Positions 6,521 to 15,168 of a stretch of DNA of 40,164 nucleotides are shown in pieces. The translations under genes and the position numbers were made by a program. The stretch lies in assembly GCA_037142475.1 (NCBI GenBank), contig JBAXAR010000005.1, positions 1 to 40,164 on the forward strand. Direction: 5' to 3'. The first letter of the stretch is position 1. Every line of letters starts with the position of its first letter. The notes under the pieces are model-generated. The model made no database searches, had not been told where the DNA came from, and worked only from the letters and a program-made list of their open reading frames with translations. Origin of the DNA: CAIUMH01 sp037142475. Its GTDB lineage: Bacteria > Actinomycetota > Acidimicrobiia > Acidimicrobiales > RAAP-2.

Positions 6521-9500
6521 TTGTCGTCACGGTCCCGAAGCCCCGAGCGCGTCTCATTCGCCAACATCGAAGAGGCCCTGCCACTGCCAGACCTGATCGC
6601 TATCCAGCGAGACAGCTTCAAATGGTTCCTCGACAATGGACTGCAGGAGGCTTTCACCGACATCAGTCCAATCGAGGACTTCACCGGTCGTTTGAGCCTG
6701 GAGCTCGAGTTCGACCCGGCTGACCCCGACCTGCGCCCACCGCCGAAGTTCACGGTCGATGAGTGCAAGGAAAAGGACATGACGTACGCCGCACCGGTGT
6801 TCGTCCGCGCCCGCTTCATGAACGCAGACACCGGCGAAATCAAGGAGCAGACGGTCTTCATGGGGGACTTCCCGATCATGACTGATCGAGGCACCTTCGT
6901 GGTCAACGGCACCGAGCGTGTTGTCGTCAGCCAGCTTGTGCGTTCACCCGGTGCGATCTTCGCCCCCGGCCGTGACGCCAAGACCCTCTTCACCGGCACC
7001 ATCCACCCGTACCGGGGTGAGTGGATCGAATTCGACATCGAGAACAAGCCGAACCGTGACGTCAACGCCGGAACCCGCGTGGCCCGGAAGCGTCGTCTGT
7101 CGCTGTTCGTGCTGCTGCGTGCCTTGGGCTACGAAGATGATGCGTTCTACGACCGTTTCGTGGGTCACTTCGACTTCCTTGAGGCCCAGTGGGCCAAGGA
7201 GCAGGGCGTCATCGCCACCAAGGAAGACGCGCTCCTCGAGATCTACAAGCGCGCCCGTCCCGGCGAGCCGCTTTCGGCCGAGTCCGCTCGGGTGTACTTC
7301 GAGAACGCGTTCTTCAACCCGAAGCGTTACGACCTCACCCGTGTTGGTCGTTACAAGCTGAACCGCAAGCTCGGCCCGGAAATTGAGCGTCTTGAGGACA
7401 TTCTCAAGATCAAGCTGGACAAGCCCGGTGAGAACCAGGGGACCCTTGCTCCCTCGGAGATCCTCGCTGCGTCGACCTACATGCTCCACCTGGCCAAGCA
7501 CATGTCCGACGGTGAGACGAACTACCGGATCGACGACCAGGACCACTTCGCCAACCGTCGCATCCGCTCAGTCGGTGAGCTGATCCAGAACCAGGTCCGT
7601 GTCGGCCTGTCGCGCATGGAGCGCGTCGTCCGGGAGCGCATGAGCACCCAGGACGTCGAGGCCATCACGCCGCAGACCCTGATCAACATCCGCCCTGTGG
7701 TGGCATCGGTCAAGGAGTTCTTCGGGACCAGCCAGCTGAGCCAGTTCATGGACCAGAACAACCCGCTGTCGGGATTGGCGCACAAGCGTCGTCTCTCAGC
7801 CCTCGGACCCGGTGGTCTGTCTCGTGAGCGAGCCGGCTTCGAAGTTCGAGACGTTCACAGCTCCCACTACGGCCGGATGTGCCCGATCGAGACTCCTGAA
7901 GGTCCGAACATCGGCCTGATTGGTTCGCTCGCCACCTACGCCCGAGTCAACGAGTTCGGCTTCATCGAGACCCCGTACCGCAAGGTCGTCAAGGGTCGGG
8001 TCACCGACGAGATCGTCTACCTCGCCGCTGACGAGGAAGAAGAGCACGTCATCGCTCAGGCCAACGCCGCGATCGATGCCAAGGGCAACTTCACCGAGGA
8101 CAAGGTCCTCGTGCGTCGTGGGCCCCAGGGCACCGGCGTGCGGATGGGCTCACCCAACTCGAGCTACGGCACCACGTCGGAGATCGACTTCGTGCCGCCC
8201 TCAGAGGTGGACCTCGTCGACGTCAGCCCGAAGCAGATCATCTCGGTCTCGACCTCGTTGATTCCCTTCGTCGAGCACGACGACGCCAACCGTGCCCTTA
8301 TGGGCGCCAACATGCAGAAGCAGGCTGTGCCGCTGGTCGTCCCGGAGGCGCCGTACATCGGCACCGGTATCGAAGCGCGTGCTGCTCGTGACGCAGGTGA
8401 CGTGATCGCAGCCGAGGGCACCGGAACGGTGACCGAGGTGACTGGTGACCACGTGGTCGTCGACTACAAGTCGGGGCAGAAGGACCGCCTCGGCCTGACG
8501 CTCGGCAAGAAGACCTATCACCTCTCGAAGTTCCGTCGCTCAAACCAGAACACGTGCATCAACCATCGCTCGCTGGTTGACGAGGGTGACAAGGTCGAGA
8601 TCGGTGACCTTCTCGCTGACGGTCCCTCCACCCACAACGGTGAACTGGCACTGGGCAAGAACCTGCTCGTGGCCTTCATGCCGTGGGAGGGCTACAACTA
8701 CGAAGACGCCATCATCCTCTCGGAGCGCCTCGTGAAGGACGACGTGCTCACCTCGATCCACATCGAGGAGTACGAGATCGACGCCCGGGACACCAAGCTC
8801 GGGGCCGAGGAGATTACTCGGGACATCCCGAACCTCTCCGAGGAGATCTTGGCCGACCTCGACGAGCGTGGCATCATCCGCGTCGGCGCCGAGGTTGGTC
8901 CTGGCGACGTCCTCGTCGGCAAGGTTACGCCCAAGGGTGAGACCGAGCAGACCCCTGAAGAGCGCCTCCTGCGGGCCATCTTCGGTGAGAAGGCTCGTGA
9001 GGTCCGTGACACCTCGCTCAAGGTTCCTCACGGGAACTCGGGCAAGGTCATCGACGTCCGGGTGTTCTCACGTGACGACAGCCACGAGCTGCCTCCTGGC
9101 GTGAACGCACTGGTGCGGGTCTACGTCGCTCAGAAGCGCAAGATCTCGGAAGGCGACAAGCTCGCCGGCCGTCACGGCAACAAGGGTGTCATCTCCAAGA
9201 TCCTCCCAGTGGAGGACATGCCGTACATGGCAGACGGTTCACCCGTCGACATCATCTTGAACCCCCTGGGTGTGCCATCACGGATGAACGTGGGACAGAT
9301 CCTTGAGTCGAGCCTCGGCTACGCCGCTCGACACGGGTGGAAGGGCATCGAGTCGAGCCCCCTGCTGGGGACCTCAGGCAAGGGTGACGGCGCGATGCGC
9401 AAGACCCGCCCGAGGACTGAGCCGGCGGCATGGGTTGCTACCCCTGCATTCGACGGAGCTCACTGGGACGAAGAGGACAAGGCCGGACGCCACCCGACGA

Positions 9501-10108
9501 TGAAGAAGGTCTTCCAGACCCTCAACTCTGACTCGGCTGACGGAACGGTCCAGATGCAGGACGACGGCAAGACCGTGCTGTTCAACGGTCGAACCGGTGA
9601 GCAGTACGACAACCCGATCTCGGTCGGCTACGTCTACATCCTGAAGCTGGCGCACCTCGTGGACGACAAGATCCACGCACGTTCCACTGGTCCGTACTCG
9701 ATGATCACGCAGCAGCCCCTGGGTGGAAAAGCCCAGTTCGGTGGCCAGCGGTTCGGCGAGATGGAGGTCTGGGCCCTCGAGGCCTATGGAGCCGCCTATG
9801 CGCTCCAGGAACTCCTCACGATCAAGTCCGACGACGTCCTCGGCCGTGTCAAGGTCTACGAGGCCATCGTCAAGGGCGAGAACATTCCGGAGCCGGGCAT
9901 CCCCGAGAGCTTCAAGGTTCTCATCAAGGAAATGCAGTCGCTTTGCCTCGACGTCGAGGTCCTCAATGATGCTGGCCAGCAGATCGAAATGGCTGACATT
10001 GACGAGGACGTCTTCTTGACGGCCGAGAAGCTGGGCATCGACATCAGCCGACCCGAACGTGGGTCGGACGAAGAGGACGCACGACGCGAAGCAGAGAGGG
10101 GTCGTTGA
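6521..10108 (+). CDS. rpoB: DNA-directed RNA polymerase subunit beta
   Basis: A 1195-residue beta subunit forming half of the polymerase active-site cleft. I choose TTG 6521 because GAGGAG ends 7 nt before it; an in-frame GTG at 6506 would add five residues but has no Shine-Dalgarno. The rifampicin pocket (FGTSQLSQFMDQNNPLSG, HKRRLSALGPGG) has the wild-type Asp, His and Ser at the usual resistance positions, so a sensitive form is predicted. Other landmarks are GRMCPIETPEGPNIGLI, GDKLAGRHGNKG and the C-terminal MEVWALEAYGAAY. Its stop overlaps the rpoC start (TGATG), indicating translational coupling and equal production of both large subunits. Confidence 0.97.
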   Translation: MSSRSRSPERVSFANIEEALPLPDLIAIQRDSFKWFLDNGLQEAFTDISPIEDFTGRLSLELEFDPADPDLRPPPKFTVDECKEKDMTYAAPVFVRARFMNADTGEIKEQTVFMGDFPIMTDRGTFVVNGTERVVVSQLVRSPGAIFAPGRDAKTLFTGTIHPYRGEWIEFDIENKPNRDVNAGTRVARKRRLSLFVLLRALGYEDDAFYDRFVGHFDFLEAQWAKEQGVIATKEDALLEIYKRARPGEPLSAESARVYFENAFFNPKRYDLTRVGRYKLNRKLGPEIERLEDILKIKLDKPGENQGTLAPSEILAASTYMLHLAKHMSDGETNYRIDDQDHFANRRIRSVGELIQNQVRVGLSRMERVVRERMSTQDVEAITPQTLINIRPVVASVKEFFGTSQLSQFMDQNNPLSGLAHKRRLSALGPGGLSRERAGFEVRDVHSSHYGRMCPIETPEGPNIGLIGSLATYARVNEFGFIETPYRKVVKGRVTDEIVYLAADEEEEHVIAQANAAIDAKGNFTEDKVLVRRGPQGTGVRMGSPNSSYGTTSEIDFVPPSEVDLVDVSPKQIISVSTSLIPFVEHDDANRALMGANMQKQAVPLVVPEAPYIGTGIEARAARDAGDVIAAEGTGTVTEVTGDHVVVDYKSGQKDRLGLTLGKKTYHLSKFRRSNQNTCINHRSLVDEGDKVEIGDLLADGPSTHNGELALGKNLLVAFMPWEGYNYEDAIILSERLVKDDVLTSIHIEEYEIDARDTKLGAEEITRDIPNLSEEILADLDERGIIRVGAEVGPGDVLVGKVTPKGETEQTPEERLLRAIFGEKAREVRDTSLKVPHGNSGKVIDVRVFSRDDSHELPPGVNALVRVYVAQKRKISEGDKLAGRHGNKGVISKILPVEDMPYMADGSPVDIILNPLGVPSRMNVGQILESSLGYAARHGWKGIESSPLLGTSGKGDGAMRKTRPRTEPAAWVATPAFDGAHWDEEDKAGRHPTMKKVFQTLNSDSADGTVQMQDDGKTVLFNGRTGEQYDNPISVGYVYILKLAHLVDDKIHARSTGPYSMITQQPLGGKAQFGGQRFGEMEVWALEAYGAAYALQELLTIKSDDVLGRVKVYEAIVKGENIPEPGIPESFKVLIKEMQSLCLDVEVLNDAGQQIEMADIDEDVFLTAEKLGIDISRPERGSDEEDARREAERGR

Positions 10109-13100
10109 TGACCAAGCTTGATGTGAACACCTTTGAGCAGCTTCGTATCGGACTAGCGACGGCGGACTCGATCCGCAGCTGGTCCAATGGCGAGGTCAAG
10201 AAGCCTGAGACGATCAACTACCGCACACTGCGTCCTGAGAAGGACGGCCTGTTCTGCGAGAAGATCTTCGGTCCGACCAAGGACTGGGAGTGCTACTGCG
10301 GCAAGTACAAGCGGGTGCGATTCAAGGGCATCATCTGTGAGCGCTGTGGGGTCGAGGTCACTCGGTCCAAGGTCCGCCGCGAGCGGATGGGCCACATCGA
10401 GCTGGCTGCTGACGTCGTCCACATCTGGTACCTCCGTGGGACCCGTTCGTGGCTCGCCTACCTCTTGATGGGAACTGAGCCCCGCGAGGAGCTCAAGGCC
10501 AAGCAGCTTGAGAAGGTCATCTACTTCGCTGCCAACCTGGTCACGTGGGTTGACGAGGACAAGCGTCACCAAGATCTGCCTGAGCTTCAGGCTGAGCTGC
10601 GCGAAGAAGTCGGCGAGATCGAGAAGCGTCGCGACCTCGACGTCGACCGCAAGTTCAAGGTCCTCGAGACCGAGATTCAGGCGATGGAGAAGGACGGAGC
10701 TCGCGACGCTGAGATCAAGGCTCGTCAGCGCCTCGGCGACAAGGAGATCACCGCCATCCGCGAGCGTGCGGACGAGGAGATCGACTTCGCGAATCGAGCC
10801 CTGAAGGAGTTCGAGGGTCTTCACAGCCGCAAGATCATCGAAGACGAGATGCTCTGGCGCGAGATGCGTATCCGCTACGAGGACTACTTCGAAGGTGGCA
10901 TGGGCGCCGAGACGATCACCGCCCTGATCCAGCGCATCGACCTTGACGAGGAAGAGATCAAGCTCCGCGAGCAGGTCGAAGCTGCTGACGGCCGGAAGCC
11001 ACTGTCGGCGCAGCGCCGCCAGAAGGCGATCAAGCGCCTCAAGATTGTCTCGGCCTTCAACCGCCGTGACGCCAACGGGCGCCGGATCAATGACCCGGCA
11101 GCGATGATCCTCGGCGCCGTGCCGGTGATCCCGCCGGACCTCCGTCCGATGGTCCAGCTCGATGGTGGGCGATTCGCCACCTCCGACCTCAACGACCTCT
11201 ACCGACGCGTCATCAACCGGAACAACCGCCTCAAGCGGCTTCTCGACCTCGGTGCACCCGAGATCATCGTGAACAACGAGAAGCGGATGCTTCAAGAGGC
11301 AGTCGACGCCTTGTTTGACAACGGCCGTCGTGGACGTCCGGTCACCGGACCTGGCAACCGTCCGCTCAAGTCGCTCTCCGACATGCTCAAGGGCAAGCAG
11401 GGACGATTCCGTCAGAACCTGCTCGGCAAGCGAGTCGACTACTCAGGCCGTTCGGTCATCGTGGTCGGCCCGAACCTGCTGCTGCACCAGTGTGGTCTGC
11501 CGAAGTTGATGGCTCTTGAGCTCTTCAAGCCCTTCGTCATGAAGCGGCTCGTTGACAAGGAGCTGGCGCAGAACATCAAGTCTGCCAAGCGCATGGTCGA
11601 GCGTCGTAAGCCGCAGGTGTGGGATGTCCTTGAGGACGTCATTAAGGAGCACCCGGTTCTGTTGAACCGTGCCCCAACGCTGCACCGACTCGGAATCCAG
11701 GCATTCGAGCCACAGCTGGTTGAAGGCAAGGCCATTCAGGTCCACCCGCTCGTGTGCACGGCGTTCAACGCCGACTTCGACGGTGACCAGATGGCTGTTC
11801 ACCTTCCGCTCTCTGCTGAGGCTCAGGCCGAGGCACGCATCTTGATGCTGAGCGCCAACAACATCCTGTCGCCGGCAACCGGTCGCCCGATCACCGTTCC
11901 TTCGCAGGACATGGTCTTCGGTGTCTATTACCTCAGCCTGCTTGAGGAAGGACAGAAGGGCGAAGGACGAGTCTTCCGCCGCACCTTCGAGATCGAAGCG
12001 GCGCTTGACGCTGGTGACATCGCCCTCCACGCCAAGATCCAGCTGCGACCGGAGGCTGGCTCGACGCTGGCCGGCCGACTCGAGGCTGCAGGGATCGAAG
12101 CTGACGAGAACGGACGGCTCTCAATCGAGACCACCGCCGGACGGACCCTCTTCAACGAGGGCCTGCCTTCTGGCTTCCCGTTCATCAACGACCTCATCTC
12201 GAAGAAGACCACGCCGATCGTCACGGTCGTCGAGGATCTCAGCGCCGGATGGAGTCGCCAGGAAGTGGCTGCCAGCCTCGACCGGATCAAGGCGATGGGT
12301 TTCCGCTTCGCGTCGAAGTCCGGGCTCACCATTTCGATCAACGACGTCCAAACCCCGCCCGAGAAGCAGGCGATTCTGGACCGTTACGAAAAGGAAGCCG
12401 AGAAGGCCGAGACCCAGTACAAGCGGGGCATCATCACTGACGACGAGCGTCGCCAGAAGGAAGTCGAAATCTGGACGTCCGCTAACTCCGAGGTCGGAAA
12501 GGCCATGGAGAAGGCCCTGTCGGCGATCAAGTTCAACCCGCTTGACACCATGGTCGACTCCGGAGCCCGTGGTAACTCACAGCAGATTCGTCAGATCGCC
12601 GGAATGAAGGGACTCGTCTCGAACCCACGTGGTGAGATGATCCCGAGGCCGATCAAGTCGAGCTTCCGTGAGGGACTCAGCGTTCTCGAGTACTTCATCT
12701 CGACCCACGGTGCCCGAAAGGGACTGGCCGACACGGCCCTTCGTACTGCTGACTCTGGTTACCTGACTCGTCGACTCGTCGACGTGGCCCAGGAGCTGAT
12801 CATCCGCCAGCCTGACTGTGGCACGACGCGTGGCATCTGGATCGAGGAGATCATCCCGGACACCCCCGGGAAGCGCTCCTACGTCGAGACTCGCGCCTAT
12901 GGCCGTGTCATGGTTGACGACGTCATCCTCTCGGACAAGACCAAGATCCCCTCTGGGGTCATGCTTGACGACGAGCAGGTCAATGCCATCCGCGACGACG
13001 AGGCAATCGACCGCATCCGCGTCCGATCAACACTCACGTGTGAGGCCTCGCAGGGCATCTGCGTTGCCTGTTACGGACAGTCACTCGCCACGGGAAACCT

Positions 13101-14097
13101 CATCGAGATCGGCGAGGCGGTCGGTGTGATCGCTGCGCAGTCCATCGGAGAGCCCGGGACGCAACTCACCATGCGAACCTTCCACGCCGGTGGTGTGGCT
13201 GGTTCGGACATCACCCACGGCCTGCCCCGCGTCGTCGAGCTCTTCGAAGCTCGCACGCCGAAGGGCGCAGCAATCCTCTCTCACCACTCGGGCGTTGTCC
13301 GGGTTGAGGAAGAGGAAAGCGGCCGGACCATCACGGTGGTTGCCGAAGACGGGACCGAGCAGATCAACACGGTCACCCTCCGGATGCACCTTGAGGTCAG
13401 CGATGGCCAGGAGGTCGCCGCAGGCGACGCACTGGTCGAAGGTCCCAAGGACCCCAAGGAGCTCCTCGAAGTCAAGGGCGTCCGCGAGACGCAGCAGTAT
13501 CTCGTCGAAGAGGTCCAGAAGGTCTACCGTGACCAGGGCGTGTCGATCCATGACAAGCACATCGAGTTGATCATCCGCCAGATGCTGCGGCGGGTCAACG
13601 TCGCAGAGCCCGGCGATGCACCGTTCCTCCCTGGCCAGCAGATCGATGCCCAGGTGTACACCGAAGTGAACCGCGAGCTCGTGGCTGAGGGCAAGCGCCC
13701 GGCCGAGGCACGCGTCGAACTGATGGGAATCACCAAGGCGTCGCTGGCCACCGAGAGCTGGCTCTCCGCGGCATCGTTCCAAGAGACCACCCGAGTCCTC
13801 ACCGAGGCCGCCATCGAGGGCAAGTCCGACTTCCTCTACGGCCTCAAGGAGAACATCATCATCGGCAAGCTCATCCCGGCAGGTTCGGGAACCGAGGACT
13901 ACCGTTCGATCCGCCTCGACATCCCCGATGCGGAGCCGATCATGGCCTATGGCCAAGAAGATGACGACCTCGCTTCATGGCTCCTCGAAGGATTCGACGA
14001 CACCCCTGACGAGAGTCTCAGCCTGTCTGCTACCTGGACTGGCGAGGCGCCGACGGTCGACGAGGGATCAATTGACCCGGGGGCTCGCGAAGCCTGA
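10108..14097 (+). CDS. rpoC: DNA-directed RNA polymerase subunit beta'
   Basis: A 1329-residue beta' subunit. The start is ATG 10108, overlapping the rpoB TGA by one base. The N-terminal zinc-binding domain is visible as CYCGKYKR...CERCG. The catalytic Mg-binding loop NADFDGDQMAVH places the three Asp at 556, 558 and 560. The trigger-loop and bridge-helix region (GARGNSQQIRQIAGMKG), the second zinc site (CEASQGICVACYG) and GEAVGVIAAQSIGEPGTQLTMRTFH are all intact. A charged, coiled-coil-like stretch near residues 150-240 is an insertion in the N-terminal part, as expected in actinobacterial beta'. A strong hairpin follows. Confidence 0.98.
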   Translation: MTKLDVNTFEQLRIGLATADSIRSWSNGEVKKPETINYRTLRPEKDGLFCEKIFGPTKDWECYCGKYKRVRFKGIICERCGVEVTRSKVRRERMGHIELAADVVHIWYLRGTRSWLAYLLMGTEPREELKAKQLEKVIYFAANLVTWVDEDKRHQDLPELQAELREEVGEIEKRRDLDVDRKFKVLETEIQAMEKDGARDAEIKARQRLGDKEITAIRERADEEIDFANRALKEFEGLHSRKIIEDEMLWREMRIRYEDYFEGGMGAETITALIQRIDLDEEEIKLREQVEAADGRKPLSAQRRQKAIKRLKIVSAFNRRDANGRRINDPAAMILGAVPVIPPDLRPMVQLDGGRFATSDLNDLYRRVINRNNRLKRLLDLGAPEIIVNNEKRMLQEAVDALFDNGRRGRPVTGPGNRPLKSLSDMLKGKQGRFRQNLLGKRVDYSGRSVIVVGPNLLLHQCGLPKLMALELFKPFVMKRLVDKELAQNIKSAKRMVERRKPQVWDVLEDVIKEHPVLLNRAPTLHRLGIQAFEPQLVEGKAIQVHPLVCTAFNADFDGDQMAVHLPLSAEAQAEARILMLSANNILSPATGRPITVPSQDMVFGVYYLSLLEEGQKGEGRVFRRTFEIEAALDAGDIALHAKIQLRPEAGSTLAGRLEAAGIEADENGRLSIETTAGRTLFNEGLPSGFPFINDLISKKTTPIVTVVEDLSAGWSRQEVAASLDRIKAMGFRFASKSGLTISINDVQTPPEKQAILDRYEKEAEKAETQYKRGIITDDERRQKEVEIWTSANSEVGKAMEKALSAIKFNPLDTMVDSGARGNSQQIRQIAGMKGLVSNPRGEMIPRPIKSSFREGLSVLEYFISTHGARKGLADTALRTADSGYLTRRLVDVAQELIIRQPDCGTTRGIWIEEIIPDTPGKRSYVETRAYGRVMVDDVILSDKTKIPSGVMLDDEQVNAIRDDEAIDRIRVRSTLTCEASQGICVACYGQSLATGNLIEIGEAVGVIAAQSIGEPGTQLTMRTFHAGGVAGSDITHGLPRVVELFEARTPKGAAILSHHSGVVRVEEEESGRTITVVAEDGTEQINTVTLRMHLEVSDGQEVAAGDALVEGPKDPKELLEVKGVRETQQYLVEEVQKVYRDQGVSIHDKHIELIIRQMLRRVNVAEPGDAPFLPGQQIDAQVYTEVNRELVAEGKRPAEARVELMGITKASLATESWLSAASFQETTRVLTEAAIEGKSDFLYGLKENIIIGKLIPAGSGTEDYRSIRLDIPDAEPIMAYGQEDDDLASWLLEGFDDTPDESLSLSATWTGEAPTVDEGSIDPGAREA

Positions 14098-14108
14098 TTC
14101 ATTTAGTG

Positions 14109-14148
14109 CCAGATGTGCTGGCGGGGCTTTCCCCGCCAGCCCGTCTGG
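14109..14148 (+). terminator. Hairpin after rpoC
   Basis: A perfect 10-bp stem (GCTGGCGGGG with CCCCGCCAGC, 14117-14140) around CTTT is extended by an outer CCAGA/TCTGG pairing (14109-14113 with 14144-14148). There is no T-tract, so it fits a U-poor actinobacterial terminator or attenuator closing the rpoBC transcript. Confidence 0.65.
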
Positions 14149-14175
14149 ACGAACAGTCGACAAACGACCTAGTAT
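14146..14175 (+). promoter_or_regulatory. Candidate promoter of the rpsL-rpsG-fusA-tuf operon
   Basis: TGGACG (14146-14151), 18-nt spacer, TAGTAT (14170-14175), about 96 nt before rpsL. The -35 overlaps the last bases of the rpoC hairpin, so terminator and promoter are abutted. Confidence 0.5.
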
Positions 14176-14271
14176 CGGAGACCCTGCGTCGCGAGACGGA
14201 CATCGTTCGTCGAGCAGCAGCAAGTCTCTTTCATTCAAGAGTTCACCTACAGAGAGTTCACGAGGTAACGC

Positions 14272-14643
14272 GTGCCCACCATTGAGCAGCTGGTCCGAAA
14301 GGGCAGGCAGGCCAAGACCACCAAGTCGAAGACGCCAGCCCTGAAGGGCGCGCCCCAGCGCCGAGGGGTTTGCACGCGTGTGTACACCACGACGCCGAAG
14401 AAGCCGAACTCCGCTCTGCGGAAGGTTGCCCGTGTGCGGCTGACCAGTGGCGTTGAGATCACCGCCTACATCCCCGGCGTTGGCCACAACCTCCAGGAGC
14501 ACTCCATTGTCCTCGTCCGAGGCGGTCGTGTGAAGGACCTGCCCGGTGTCCGCTACAAGGTAATTCGCGGAGCCCTCGACACATCTGGTGTGCGTGAGCG
14601 CGCACAGGCACGAAGCCGCTACGGCGCCAAGAAGGAGTCCTGA
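14272..14643 (+). CDS. rpsL: 30S ribosomal protein S12
   Basis: A 123-residue S12 at the decoding centre, first gene of the str cluster. GTG 14272 follows ACGAGG. The streptomycin-relevant regions are wild type: KKPNSALRK contains the first conserved lysine and GGRVKDLPGVRY the second, so no classical streptomycin-resistance substitution is present. The Asp in KDLPG is the residue that RimO can thiomethylate in some bacteria. The Shine-Dalgarno of rpsG (AAGGAG) lies within its last codons. Confidence 0.98.
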   Translation: MPTIEQLVRKGRQAKTTKSKTPALKGAPQRRGVCTRVYTTTPKKPNSALRKVARVRLTSGVEITAYIPGVGHNLQEHSIVLVRGGRVKDLPGVRYKVIRGALDTSGVRERAQARSRYGAKKES

Positions 14644-14644
14644 T

Positions 14645-15115
14645 ATGCCCCGTAACGGTCCTGCACCTCGTCGTGACCTCGCCCCTGACCCTGTCTATCG
14701 GTCGGTCCTTGTCACCCAGGTGACCAACAAGGTCCTGTCCCGGGGCAAGCGGACAGTCGCCGAGCGCATCGTCTACACCGCCCTCGACACCGTCAAGGAG
14801 CGCACCGAGTCTGACCCGGTCGCCGTCCTGAAGCGTGCCGTCGAGAACGTTCGGCCTGAGCTTGAGGTCCGCAGCCGCCGAGTCGGTGGCGCCACCTATC
14901 AGGTCCCCGTCGAGGTTCGCCCTCGCCGTGCCACCACCCTGGCGATCCGTTGGCTCGTGGGCTACTCACGATCACGTCGTGAGAAGACCATGGCTGAGCG
15001 TCTCGCCAACGAGATCCTCGATGCCTCGAACGGCGTCGGCGCGGCAGTGAAGCGCCGTGAGGACCTCCACAAGATGGCCGAGTCCAACAAGGCATTCGCT
15101 CACTACCGCTGGTAG
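14645..15115 (+). CDS. rpsG: 30S ribosomal protein S7
   Basis: A 156-residue S7, the primary binder that nucleates the 30S head and contacts E- and P-site tRNA. ATG 14645 follows AAGGAG with 7-nt spacing and lies one base after the rpsL stop. Family motifs include VTNKVLSRGKRTVAERIVY, GGATYQVPVEVRP and the C-terminal FAHYRW. Length equals the family norm. fusA begins 53 nt downstream. Confidence 0.98.
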   Translation: MPRNGPAPRRDLAPDPVYRSVLVTQVTNKVLSRGKRTVAERIVYTALDTVKERTESDPVAVLKRAVENVRPELEVRSRRVGGATYQVPVEVRPRRATTLAIRWLVGYSRSRREKTMAERLANEILDASNGVGAAVKRREDLHKMAESNKAFAHYRW

Positions 15116-15168
15116 TCGGCGAGCAATTCGTTTCCACCCCTGACACTTCCATTCAAAAGGCTTGATTG

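Noticed and set aside
11439..11510. Possible rifampicin or streptomycin resistance alleles in rpoB or rpsL
   Set aside because: The residues normally mutated (Asp, His and Ser in the beta pocket; both lysines in S12) have the wild-type identity.
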